This document shows, one piece after another, positions 26,094 through 34,881 of a stretch of DNA of 53,115 bases (the first letter of the stretch is position 1; each line of letters starts with the position of its first letter). Source of the stretch: TA-21 sp036557405 (GTDB taxonomy: Archaea; Thermoproteota; Nitrososphaeria; Nitrososphaerales; Nitrososphaeraceae); the NCBI GenBank assembly GCA_036557405.1, contig DATBHO010000042.1, positions 1-53,115 of the forward strand. The letters are read 5' to 3'. A program made the position numbers and the translations under genes. The notes beneath the pieces were generated by a model. That model did no database searches and was not told the origin of the DNA. It saw nothing but the letters and a program-made list of their open reading frames with translations.

Positions 26094-26094
26094 A

Positions 26095-27159
26095 ATGACA
26101 AACTGGCTGATGAAAGAAATGGAGAAAATTTCAATGGTTGAAAAATATGCAACAGTTTGTAAAAGCGATCATTATAAAATGGATGCGAACGAAAATCTTG
26201 TTTTAGACAAAAATTTTCTCACGAAAATTTCTTTAAAGAGTATAAAAAAAATTGATCTCAGAAAATATCCCATCGAGCTTTATGAGCAGTTATACAAAAA
26301 GCTTTCAGAGTATCTGATGATAAGTGAAAAGTCACTCGTACTAGGAAGCGGCTCTGATCAGATTATAGATTTACTCTTAACTTTAATAGGAAGAGGTAGA
26401 AGGATAACTACCATATACCCAACCTTTTCTTATTTTAAAACAAGATGCCAATTACACGGAGTAACATCTTCTGAAATAATGCTATCTTCTATTGATAACA
26501 CATTTAATAGTGAAAAATTTATTGATGACGCAAAAAAATCTCACGCAATATATTTATGCTCACCAAATAATCCAACAGGAAATCAATTTGAAAGATCGCA
26601 AATGTTGGATATTCTAGGTAACTTGAAAAATAATCTGGTAATAATAGATGAGGCATATGTAGAATTTGCAAAATATTCATTATCAAAGTATGTACAAGAA
26701 TTTCCAAATCTTGTAATTCTTCGAACATTTTCAAAGGCATTGGGGTTGGCGGGTGCAAGAATAGGATACATGATAGCAAATGAAGAACTTGCAGAATTAT
26801 TTAAAAACAGAGTTCAATCACCATATGCTGTAAACAGTATTTCACTTGCTATCGCAATATCCGTTATCTCTAATCCTGAAAAAGTCGAAAAAAGTATATC
26901 AGTAATAAGAGATGAAAGGAACAAACTCTACCAGAATCTTTCAAAAATCAAAAAAATAGATGTTTACAGATCGGATGCAAATTTCCTTCTTATAAAATGT
27001 AACGAAGAATATAATCGAATTATAGAGTCATTATATAATAGAAAGATAATAGCCAGGGCATTAGACAAGATTGGGACCTATGGAAACTGTATTAGAATAA
27101 CCATAGGTACAAAGAAAATGAATAATAAAATACTTTCAATATTTAACAATATTCAATAA
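26095..27159 (+). CDS. hisC: Histidinol-phosphate aminotransferase
   Basis: A 354-residue class I/II PLP enzyme. Signatures: CSPNNPTGN, VIIDEAYVEF, and the PLP lysine in RTFSKALGLAGARIGY. It starts one base after hisD's stop, so it is tightly coupled. Confidence 0.94.
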   Translation: MTNWLMKEMEKISMVEKYATVCKSDHYKMDANENLVLDKNFLTKISLKSIKKIDLRKYPIELYEQLYKKLSEYLMISEKSLVLGSGSDQIIDLLLTLIGRGRRITTIYPTFSYFKTRCQLHGVTSSEIMLSSIDNTFNSEKFIDDAKKSHAIYLCSPNNPTGNQFERSQMLDILGNLKNNLVIIDEAYVEFAKYSLSKYVQEFPNLVILRTFSKALGLAGARIGYMIANEELAELFKNRVQSPYAVNSISLAIAISVISNPEKVEKSISVIRDERNKLYQNLSKIKKIDVYRSDANFLLIKCNEEYNRIIESLYNRKIIARALDKIGTYGNCIRITIGTKKMNNKILSIFNNIQ

Positions 27160-27181
27160 ATTTAGAGTAGATTTCAATAGA

Positions 27182-28129
27182 ATGAATTCAAATGCATGTA
27201 TTATTTTCGATATTGATGGTGTGTTGATTGATACCCGTAAATCCTATAATGAGGCTATAAAAAAAACAGTACAATACGTGGTTAGTTACATCAACCCAAC
27301 CATCATGGGTGTAAAAGCTTTAGTGAGTGATGAAATGATTTTCAATTTTCGTAAATCTGGGATGTTTAACACTGACACAGATACAAGTTATGCATTAATT
27401 TTGAGCATACTTTGTGGCCCATCTAAAATTTCTGATATGCACTTTTTTTTAGATAATATTACTAACAATGCAACAATAAATGGAATAAATTCTGTAGAAG
27501 ATTATCTGAAAAAGCAATACAAATACCCCCTAAATGAGATTAAGAAGATACTAAACTATCCAGGAAATATTCACAGTAGCATATTGACTCGGATTTTTGA
27601 CGAATATTTTTATGGACCAAATTTATTCAAAAAACAACACAATACAATCCCCAAATATTACTTTGACAGGCCGCTCATTGAAAATGATACACTTCTAGTG
27701 CGCCATTCAACTATGAAAAAATTATCAAATCTCTTTAATAAAAAAGTAGGAATTGTTTCTGGTAGAAGTAAAACAGCAGCAATGTATTCCATGAAATCAA
27801 TTTTTAAATTTTTTGACGCTAACGGTTCAGTTTTCCTAGAGGATGAAAAACGGGATATGGGTAAGCCCAATCCTGGCGCATTAGTAAAGTGCATCAAAAG
27901 TTTTGGAGTAAGAAATGCCTTTTATGTTGGGGATTCGGCGGAGGATTTGTTCATGGTGCAAAGAGCAAGAAAAGTATCGAATATCCAGATTGAATTAATT
28001 GGAATATGTGACCCTAATGCAAGATCAAATCGGATAAGGGATCTGTTCAATAATAATGGAACTTCCTTAATCGTTAGAGATGTCAATGAATTACCAAACA
28101 TATTAAATAAAGTTATGACCCAGTTTTAG
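27182..28129 (+). CDS. HAD-family phosphatase, probable histidinol-phosphatase
   Basis: A 315-residue haloacid-dehalogenase hydrolase inside the his operon, between hisC and hisB. All four HAD motifs are visible: FDIDGVLIDT (nucleophile Asp), IVSGRSKTA (motif II), the Lys of GKPNPGAL (motif III) and FYVGDSAEDLFMV (motif IV), with a long cap of about 150 residues. The operon otherwise has no histidinol-phosphatase (no PHP HisK, no HisN, no fused HisB phosphatase), so this gene most likely performs that step. Specificity is inference from context. Confidence 0.85.
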   Translation: MNSNACIIFDIDGVLIDTRKSYNEAIKKTVQYVVSYINPTIMGVKALVSDEMIFNFRKSGMFNTDTDTSYALILSILCGPSKISDMHFFLDNITNNATINGINSVEDYLKKQYKYPLNEIKKILNYPGNIHSSILTRIFDEYFYGPNLFKKQHNTIPKYYFDRPLIENDTLLVRHSTMKKLSNLFNKKVGIVSGRSKTAAMYSMKSIFKFFDANGSVFLEDEKRDMGKPNPGALVKCIKSFGVRNAFYVGDSAEDLFMVQRARKVSNIQIELIGICDPNARSNRIRDLFNNNGTSLIVRDVNELPNILNKVMTQF

Positions 28130-28136
28130 ATACCAA

Positions 28137-28736
28137 TTGTCAGATACTGATAAACTTAGGATCGCATCGTTGAGCAGAAGTACATCTGAAACAACAATTA
28201 AGATAAATGTTAATCTTGATGGCGAAGGTAGGGCGCAGATTACCAGTGGTTTAAAATTTCTGGATCACCTCATAACTACCTTTTGCAAGTACAGCCTTGT
28301 CGACATTGAAGCTGAGGTCAAATCAAATGATTCCATCCTGCATCATTTGATAGAAGATATTGCTATTTGCATAGGACAGGGACTAGATAAGGCCTTAGGA
28401 AATAGAGCCAGAATAATGAGATTTGGCTATGCCATTGTCCCTATGGATGATTCACGCAGCAATTCAGCAATTGATTTGGTTAGGAGAGAATTCTCAAAAT
28501 TTGAGTTAAAATTGGAAAGAAAAGAAGTGGAAGGAATAGCAAGGGAAGATATTGAGCACTTCTTTAGATCTCTCCTGCAAAATCTAGTGGCCTGTACACA
28601 CATACTAGTAGAGTATGGAAAAGATGATCATCATAAATTAGAATCTGCCATGAAGAGTTTTGCGATTGCGTTTAGAAATGCTGCTACTATTGATCAAAGG
28701 AGAAAAGGTCTACCGAGTACTAAAGAAATGATGTAA
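28137..28736 (+). CDS. hisB: Imidazoleglycerol-phosphate dehydratase
   Basis: A 199-residue monofunctional HisB. Metal-binding motifs HHLIEDIAI and DHHKLESAM plus EDIEHFFRSLLQNL are visible. TTG start at 28137, seven bases after the HAD gene. No phosphatase domain is fused to it, unlike the enterobacterial protein. Confidence 0.94.
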   Translation: MSDTDKLRIASLSRSTSETTIKINVNLDGEGRAQITSGLKFLDHLITTFCKYSLVDIEAEVKSNDSILHHLIEDIAICIGQGLDKALGNRARIMRFGYAIVPMDDSRSNSAIDLVRREFSKFELKLERKEVEGIAREDIEHFFRSLLQNLVACTHILVEYGKDDHHKLESAMKSFAIAFRNAATIDQRRKGLPSTKEMM

Positions 28737-29357
28737 ATGACTAGAATAGCTATTTTTGATTTTGGGGCAGGGAATCTTTTTAATTTGCACCAATCCCTTC
28801 TCAGAAATGGTGCCCATGCAGTAGATATCATAAGTACACTAAAGGGATTAGAAAAGTATAATGGGCTGATTTTACCAGGAGTTGGTAATTTCGATAGCGC
28901 AATTTCTTCCATACAAAAAGATGTGGCATCACTTAATATGGCCGTAGATAATGCAATGCCGATACTCGGTATTTGTCTAGGTTTGGAAATGTTATTCAAT
29001 AAAAGCGAGGAGGGTATTCTTGATGGACTTAAATTATTAGACGGAGAGGTATTGATGCTTCCAAAAAGGAATGTTAAAGTTCCTCACATAGGTTGGAATA
29101 ATTTGAGAATTGTGAATAGAGAAAGTAATCTTCTTAAAGGGATACCGCAAAATTCCTGGGTGTATTTTGTTCATTCCTATCACATTGAGCCCAAAGATCA
29201 AAATCTTATTACGGCAATTGCTGAATATGGCTCAATATTACCTGTTGTAATAGAACGCTCTAATCTTTTTGGTACACAATTTCACCCCGAAAAATCGGGA
29301 AAAATTGGAGCCCAAATTATGAAAAATTTTATTAAATTTTGTGAAGAAAACGAATGA
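28737..29357 (+). CDS. hisH: Imidazole glycerol phosphate synthase, glutaminase subunit
   Basis: A 206-residue class I glutamine amidotransferase feeding ammonia to HisF. Nucleophile Cys in LGICLGLEML, and the His/Glu pair in FHPEKSG. The start directly abuts the hisB stop and the end overlaps hisA by four bases. Confidence 0.95.
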   Translation: MTRIAIFDFGAGNLFNLHQSLLRNGAHAVDIISTLKGLEKYNGLILPGVGNFDSAISSIQKDVASLNMAVDNAMPILGICLGLEMLFNKSEEGILDGLKLLDGEVLMLPKRNVKVPHIGWNNLRIVNRESNLLKGIPQNSWVYFVHSYHIEPKDQNLITAIAEYGSILPVVIERSNLFGTQFHPEKSGKIGAQIMKNFIKFCEENE

Positions 29358-30064
29358 AGGTACTAGCGGCAATAGACATAATTGAAGGCGACGTAGTTAG
29401 GTTAACGAAAGGAGACAAATCAACAAAAAAGGTGTATAGTAGCGACCCCGTTAAGGTGGCAAAAAAATGGGAAGACGATGGAGCGGATATGCTGCATATC
29501 GTAGACCTAGATGCCGCATTAGGTAATGAATCCAATAATCTATCAACTATCTCGGAGATATTGCATTCAGTAGATATTCCAATCCAGATTGGAGGTGGTA
29601 TACGCAATTTGGAAAATTTTGAAAAAATTGCCAGAATGGGCTTTTCAAAACTTGTCATTGGTACCATGGCGTATACAAATTTGGATCAATTACGTTTGCT
29701 TTGTAAAAATTATAGTGACAGGATTGTGATTTCACTCGACGAGATAAATGGAAAGGTCATGATTAATGGTTGGAAGTCGTCTTCTAATTATAACATTGAA
29801 GAGGCGATAATTAGATTCAATAAACTTGGAATAAACATTTTTCTCGTGACCAGTATAATTAGGGATGGAACACTTTCAGGACCAGATGTTGCCACTTTAA
29901 ATAGCATTAATACTGACCGAAAATCAAGAATAATTGCTAGTGGAGGAATTTCGAGTTTGGTAGATGTATTAAGGGTTAGATCAATTGGATGCGATAGTGT
30001 TATTCTCGGTAAGGCATTGTATGAAGATAGATTGGACATTAAAAAGGTGAAAGCAATAGCGTAA
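29354..30064 (+). CDS. hisA: Phosphoribosylformimino-AICAR-phosphate isomerase
   Basis: A 236-residue half-barrel-repeat TIM barrel. Catalytic Asp in AAIDIIEGDVVRL and the second Asp in IIRDGTLSGPD; phosphate loops GGGIRN and GGISSL. It overlaps hisH and hisF by 4 bp and 1 bp. Confidence 0.94.
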   Translation: MKVLAAIDIIEGDVVRLTKGDKSTKKVYSSDPVKVAKKWEDDGADMLHIVDLDAALGNESNNLSTISEILHSVDIPIQIGGGIRNLENFEKIARMGFSKLVIGTMAYTNLDQLRLLCKNYSDRIVISLDEINGKVMINGWKSSSNYNIEEAIIRFNKLGINIFLVTSIIRDGTLSGPDVATLNSINTDRKSRIIASGGISSLVDVLRVRSIGCDSVILGKALYEDRLDIKKVKAIA

Positions 30065-30867
30065 TGACCCTATCGAAAAGAATTATTCCTTGTTTGGACG
30101 TTGATAACGGAAGAGTAGTTAAAGGAATCAAGTTTCGAGGAGTTAAAGACGCCGGGGATCCTGTAGAATTGGCTAAAAAATATAGCGATCAGGGCGCTGA
30201 TGAACTCGTATTCCTAGATATTACTGCATCAAGACAAGACCGTGAAATTATGAAAAGCGTGGTTAAGAATGTAGCCAGTGTTATTGACATACCATTTACA
30301 GTGGGAGGAGGAATTAGGACATTGTCAGACGCAAGACAGATTCTTCTAAATGGAGCAGACAAGGTTTCCATTAATACTGCCAGTGTCAAAAATCCACAAT
30401 TGGTAACGGATCTTATGAAAATTTTTGGAAGACAATGTGTTGTTGTAGCTATAGATGTCAAGAGAAACTTTAGGGATGATGAAAAACACACAATAATGTC
30501 CCGTCCTGATAAAGATTTCTACTTTGAGGTCATGATATACGGAGGGTCTAAGGGTACTAATATTGATGCTATCCAATGGGCAAAGAAGGTAGAAGAGCTT
30601 GGTGCCGGTGAAATACTTTTGACAAGTATAGATGCAGATGGTACTAAAAATGGTTACGATATTGAACTTACTAATACAATCTGTAATAGTGTAAGGATAC
30701 CTGTTATTGCATCAGGCGGCTGTGGCTCTTCAGAACACATGTTTGAGGTATTTAATAAAACTGATGTTGATGCCGTTCTGGCAGCTTCGATTTTTCATTA
30801 TGATAATTTAACGCCAGAAAAGGTCAAGAGATATTTGGCTGATAAAGGAATTCAAACTAGATTATGA
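30064..30867 (+). CDS. hisF: Imidazole glycerol phosphate synthase, cyclase subunit
   Basis: A 267-residue TIM barrel. Catalytic Asps in IPCLDVDNGRVVKG and TSIDADGTKNGYD, with phosphate loops GGGIRTL and ASGGCGS. Last recognisable gene of the operon; hisI and hisE do not follow and are absent from the window. Confidence 0.95.
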   Translation: MTLSKRIIPCLDVDNGRVVKGIKFRGVKDAGDPVELAKKYSDQGADELVFLDITASRQDREIMKSVVKNVASVIDIPFTVGGGIRTLSDARQILLNGADKVSINTASVKNPQLVTDLMKIFGRQCVVVAIDVKRNFRDDEKHTIMSRPDKDFYFEVMIYGGSKGTNIDAIQWAKKVEELGAGEILLTSIDADGTKNGYDIELTNTICNSVRIPVIASGGCGSSEHMFEVFNKTDVDAVLAASIFHYDNLTPEKVKRYLADKGIQTRL

Positions 30868-30941
30868 TCTCATAAATCTGGATGTCGAAATTATTTTAAT
30901 TTTGATTTGAATGTTGACAACAACATCAATAATAGTCGAAA

Positions 30942-32405
30942 TCAGTGTAGGGTGAATGCGAATATGAATATCCCTGCTATCACTTCGATGGTTAAAAGAT
31001 AATCTTTAATTCTCTTTATTCTGCTAGATTTTGCCTTCCTAAATCCTCTTATGGTATGTTGATCCCGAATAGTAACAAGAGCGTACAATCTAGTTAGTGC
31101 CATCAAGAAACTTACTCCCAAGTATATAGGCAGTAAGAATAGATCAGCTGGATTGCGTCTTAAATGTGGAAAGATCTTAATCATCCTTCCAACAAGCCAT
31201 AAGATAAGAATTGAAATTGCTAATCCCCATTGATTTTCGATAATGGCTATTGAGAAAAAAATTGGACCAAGTAATAGAGTAAAGACCGAAATAAAACGAT
31301 CTATCATAGAGAACGCAAGGTACGGACATTTCCATACCCATCCGTTCCATAAACTCTGGAAATCAGAATTATGACTATTTCTCGCCCACCTAATTCGTTG
31401 CCTAATAAATTGGTCAAATTCTGGGGCGGCAGAAGAGTATATTATTGCAGAACTTTGATAATATGTCTTCCACCCCTCCTGTTGAACAAGCCTCGTGAAG
31501 CATTTATCTTCACCTGATTCTTTTTTTCTACCAAGAATAAACTCATTTAGGAAGAAATTGATTTTAGGTAATAGAATTTTCCTGCGGTATAATGCAGTTT
31601 TTCCGCTCAGGCAAGACAGAGCTTTTCCTCCTGCCGTCTGTGCTGGCATATCTAAATAGTTTCTGGAATCCCAAAAAATATCAGTCATCTTTTGCCATAT
31701 TGTTCTTCTTTCAATGGGATGATATCTAGGAGTTACTCCGCCAATTTTTGAATCTACCTGGAATGGTCGTAAAGCATTTTCGAGGAAATTTGCATCCCAC
31801 ATTGTATCACTATCTGTTAGAGCAACAATTTCGCCATTTGATTGCAGAATACCATCTACAAGGGCAGGTCTTTTCCCAGGTTTCGATGTTATTATCAATT
31901 TAAGATTATCCTTGCCTTGTTGAAATTCTTTAAATTCAGCAATGCATCTTTTATCTGATTTATCAATAATTGTAATTATTTCACCTGGCTTATTCTTCCA
32001 CCATGACTCCAAAGATCGCCTAAAGATTTTCGGGTCCTCATTATATACGGGGACAATTATTGATACGGAAAAGTCGAGTGTACCCCGTGAATTGAGTTCA
32101 TTAGATTCAGGCGTTATAGGAGAATAAAATGATGCGACTATTTTCTTGATAAGCCATACTGTCCATCTCCAGATACCGATAACTCCCAGCGGTATAACAA
32201 GCCAATAATTGTATAATGAACTTGGCACTAAATTTCTAACTATATAATTTTGCAAACCAGTAATTTGATAAACAATATCATTTATGTCAAACCAGATAGG
32301 TGATAAAAGCAGTGAAATAGCAAATCCTAAGAGTATCAGGTCAAAAATTATGTTGCCAAAAATTCCGATATGTTTTTGAACTGTTGGGGTCCTGTAAGAG
32401 TTCAC
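30942..32405 (-). CDS. Processive membrane glycosyltransferase, family GT2
   Basis: A 487-residue polysaccharide synthase. Two N-terminal membrane helices, then a cytosolic GT-A domain with VSIIVPVYNED, the DSDT metal motif, GEDKCFTRL (catalytic Asp) and RQRIRWARN (the QxxRW-type motif), then about four C-terminal helices. This layout fits hyaluronan/cellulose synthase relatives that make and export a polymer. GTG start at 32405. It is divergent from a UDP-sugar dehydrogenase gene that could supply its substrate. Confidence 0.88.
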   Translation of the reverse strand: MNSYRTPTVQKHIGIFGNIIFDLILLGFAISLLLSPIWFDINDIVYQITGLQNYIVRNLVPSSLYNYWLVIPLGVIGIWRWTVWLIKKIVASFYSPITPESNELNSRGTLDFSVSIIVPVYNEDPKIFRRSLESWWKNKPGEIITIIDKSDKRCIAEFKEFQQGKDNLKLIITSKPGKRPALVDGILQSNGEIVALTDSDTMWDANFLENALRPFQVDSKIGGVTPRYHPIERRTIWQKMTDIFWDSRNYLDMPAQTAGGKALSCLSGKTALYRRKILLPKINFFLNEFILGRKKESGEDKCFTRLVQQEGWKTYYQSSAIIYSSAAPEFDQFIRQRIRWARNSHNSDFQSLWNGWVWKCPYLAFSMIDRFISVFTLLLGPIFFSIAIIENQWGLAISILILWLVGRMIKIFPHLRRNPADLFLLPIYLGVSFLMALTRLYALVTIRDQHTIRGFRKAKSSRIKRIKDYLLTIEVIAGIFIFAFTLH

Positions 32406-32570
32406 TGTTCTTTCTCCCTTTCTAGATTATTTATTAGTAACTTTTATTATGACCTAGAAGTTATTGAAGTAAGATGGTTCCTGTTAATTATTACTATATT
32501 TCTTACTTGAAAATGAAAAGGAATTATATAAATATGATTAATTATAACCCCCCTATAATAAAGAGGGATT

Positions 32571-33468
32571 TTGAACGAGTAAGATAAGCATTATTGGTTC
32601 GGGTGTGGTAGGCAGTGCAACGGGCCAAGGATTTCACAAGTTAGGTCACGAGGTCATTTTTTATGACATATCAAAGGAGAAGCTGAGGACTTTAAAAAAC
32701 AATGGTTATAATGTAGCTAATAATTTAGGTGATGCATTATCTCAAACAGATATTTCATTTGTGTGTGTTAATACTCCGACTCATAACTCCCAACAAGATC
32801 TTTCTCAAATACTTTCTGCACTCTATCAGCTCGCAAACTATCTAAATACGTCTGTAAAACGTCATTTGTTGGTCTTCCGAAGCACGATGTTACCTGGAAC
32901 TATGCGTAGTGTAGTTGTGAACTATCTTGAAAAAAATTGCAGCAAAAGAAGAGGAGTTGACTATGAGGTCACCTATAATCCGGAATTTTTGAGACAAATT
33001 TCGGCATTAGATGATTTCTTCACTCCGGATAGGGTAATAATAGGAGAGGAAAGTGGTAATAAATTATCAAAATTATTAGTAGATATATACCAACCATTGA
33101 CAAAAAATATAATCACAACATCTTTCGAGGCCGCAGAGCTTATCAAGTATGCATCAAATTGCTTTTTGTCATTAAAGATTTCGTTCTTTAATGAAATTGG
33201 ATTAATATGCAAGCATTTGGGAATAGATGACAAGGTCGTTAGTTTAGGAGTATCTCTGGATAAAAGAATTGGCAAGTATGGCACAGAGTTTGGAAGACCA
33301 TTTGATGGAATGTGTCTACCTAAAGACACTCAGGCTTTAGCTTCGTTTATAAAACAAAACAGAATTGAACCTGACTTACTTGAAATAGTATTAAACATAA
33401 ACAAAAAAATTGAGGACCTAACAACTACAAGACAACTAGTCTCCGGTGCTCGAGAAACCCATTCTTAA
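32571..33468 (+). pseudogene. UDP-glucose/GDP-mannose dehydrogenase, truncated and with a disrupted start
   Basis: The frame encodes the NAD domain and central domain of the family, with RSTMLPGT, YNPEFLRQ and the catalytic Cys in PFDGMCLPKDTQ. Two things are odd. The first beta strand KISIIGSGVVG is coded in frame from about 32581, but the frame has no standard start there; a TTG with a GAGGG ribosome site lies at 32571 one frame off, so one base appears inserted, or initiation is unusual. A shorter frame from GTG 32605 gives 287 residues without that strand. Second, the C-terminal UDP-binding domain (about 120-150 residues) is missing. It may be a decaying gene or a two-domain variant. Confidence 0.7.
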
Positions 33469-33491
33469 TTCTCGAATCAACTCTTCAATAA

Positions 33492-33499
33492 TTTATATT
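33492..33499 (+). promoter_or_regulatory. TATA box of the GH5-like gene
   Basis: TTTATATT, 25-32 bp ahead of ATG 33524, so this gene has its own promoter and a leaderless start. Confidence 0.5.
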
Positions 33500-33523
33500 G
33501 GGAGCTAAATTTTTGTCTTAATA

Positions 33524-34732
33524 ATGAATCTGTCCGTTTTTGGGCTTTCATTTGTCTTTTTATTATTTCTAAATGTATCACTGATAGCTAATCTGAGCTT
33601 TGCTCAAGGGGTAAAATCCCAACCTCTGATTGGAGTAAACATGTTAGGGTACTATACCAGTTTGCCCCAGACACGAGACTTTAAGAATCCATTCCCTGAT
33701 AACTACTATGACCAAAGTTTTAAGATACTAAAAGACGGAGGAATGAATCATGTGAGATATGTATATTATTGGGAATCTTATGTGAAAAATCCTACAGCAT
33801 TCATAAATGAGCTAAAATTTGTCGCGACCCTAGCTGACAATTATGGGTTAAAAATCATATATGATAATCATCAGTTTCATACTTCATCATGGCTTAATCC
33901 TCAAAGAGGAACAGGGTTTCCAAGCTTCTTATTTCAAAATAATTCACAATATCCTTATGGAAGTGGCGGAGGGCCTAAATATCCATCAGCAGCAGCGTGG
34001 TGGACTGACTGGTGGAACAGAGGGGTTAGAGATACAAATGGTACTGATGGTTGGAATCTACAAGCTCAATTCTTAAAAAAAGTAGTCAGTACTGTTGATA
34101 GTCATTCAAGTACAGTGGGTTATGAGATTCTGAGTGAGCCGCAAGTACATAGTCCGGATCAGTGGGAAAAAATTGGGAAATATAATACGTTAATGACTGA
34201 CGAAATGAGAAAGGTAACTCAGAAACATCTGATATACAGTATGACAATACCTGTTGATCTAAAGAGTAACATTGGAGTTAATGCGACTAATCTTGCAAAG
34301 ATGGCACCTGCAAATAAGACGAATACTATGTTCAAATTTAGTATATATGGACTGCCATCTCCGGGCAGCTACCAAGAACAAAGGTTGAACATGTTCGTAA
34401 CCGCCGGCAACTTATCAGGAGTTCCCGTCTATATTGGAGAATGGAACAATGTAGCCAGAGATAAAGTAATAAACGAAGAAGGCGACTTTGTCTATGAAAT
34501 AAATCCAGAAACGAGTAATATCACTCCAAAGGACACCACAGTGATATTAAAAAAATTTAATGAAATAGATCCATACGGGTGGGCTTTTTGGTATTGGAAT
34601 TTCAGGCCGCACAGAGTTGAGAACTTTAATTTAGTGACAAGTGATGAGAGTGGAAATTTAATTCCCACGAAATACTTTGATATACTAAAGAATGCTGTTC
34701 ATTCAGTTTATTCAGGTAAAAACGCCAAATAG
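33524..34732 (+). CDS. Secreted glycoside hydrolase, GH5-like (cellulase fold)
   Basis: A 402-residue exported protein with a signal peptide (residues 1-28, ending SFAQG). The TIM-barrel hydrolase shows GVNMLGYY, MNHVRYVYYWESY, IIYDNHQFH, the acid/base Glu in YEILSEPQ (usual NEP is SEP) and the nucleophile Glu in VYIGEWN, followed by WAFWYWNF. Likely acts on a beta-glycan outside the cell. With a polymer-making GT2 next door, a role in trimming or releasing the cell's own polysaccharide is plausible. Confidence 0.82.
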   Translation: MNLSVFGLSFVFLLFLNVSLIANLSFAQGVKSQPLIGVNMLGYYTSLPQTRDFKNPFPDNYYDQSFKILKDGGMNHVRYVYYWESYVKNPTAFINELKFVATLADNYGLKIIYDNHQFHTSSWLNPQRGTGFPSFLFQNNSQYPYGSGGGPKYPSAAAWWTDWWNRGVRDTNGTDGWNLQAQFLKKVVSTVDSHSSTVGYEILSEPQVHSPDQWEKIGKYNTLMTDEMRKVTQKHLIYSMTIPVDLKSNIGVNATNLAKMAPANKTNTMFKFSIYGLPSPGSYQEQRLNMFVTAGNLSGVPVYIGEWNNVARDKVINEEGDFVYEINPETSNITPKDTTVILKKFNEIDPYGWAFWYWNFRPHRVENFNLVTSDESGNLIPTKYFDILKNAVHSVYSGKNAK

Positions 34733-34881
34733 CATATCAATATTGCCTATACTACTAAGCCCTTTTGGTGGTAACATGAAATAATAGGAAAGGTAATTTT
34801 TCAGGATCCTAAATGATGAAATACACATCCATAAGGTTTAATTCTTGTATAAATTCCATAGTAAATGGAAAAGGAAGCTGA

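Noticed and set aside
34865..34881. ATG at 34865 as start of the GT39-like gene
   Set aside because: It is out of frame with the protein; the TTG at 34882 follows an in-frame TGA and suits the upstream TATA element.
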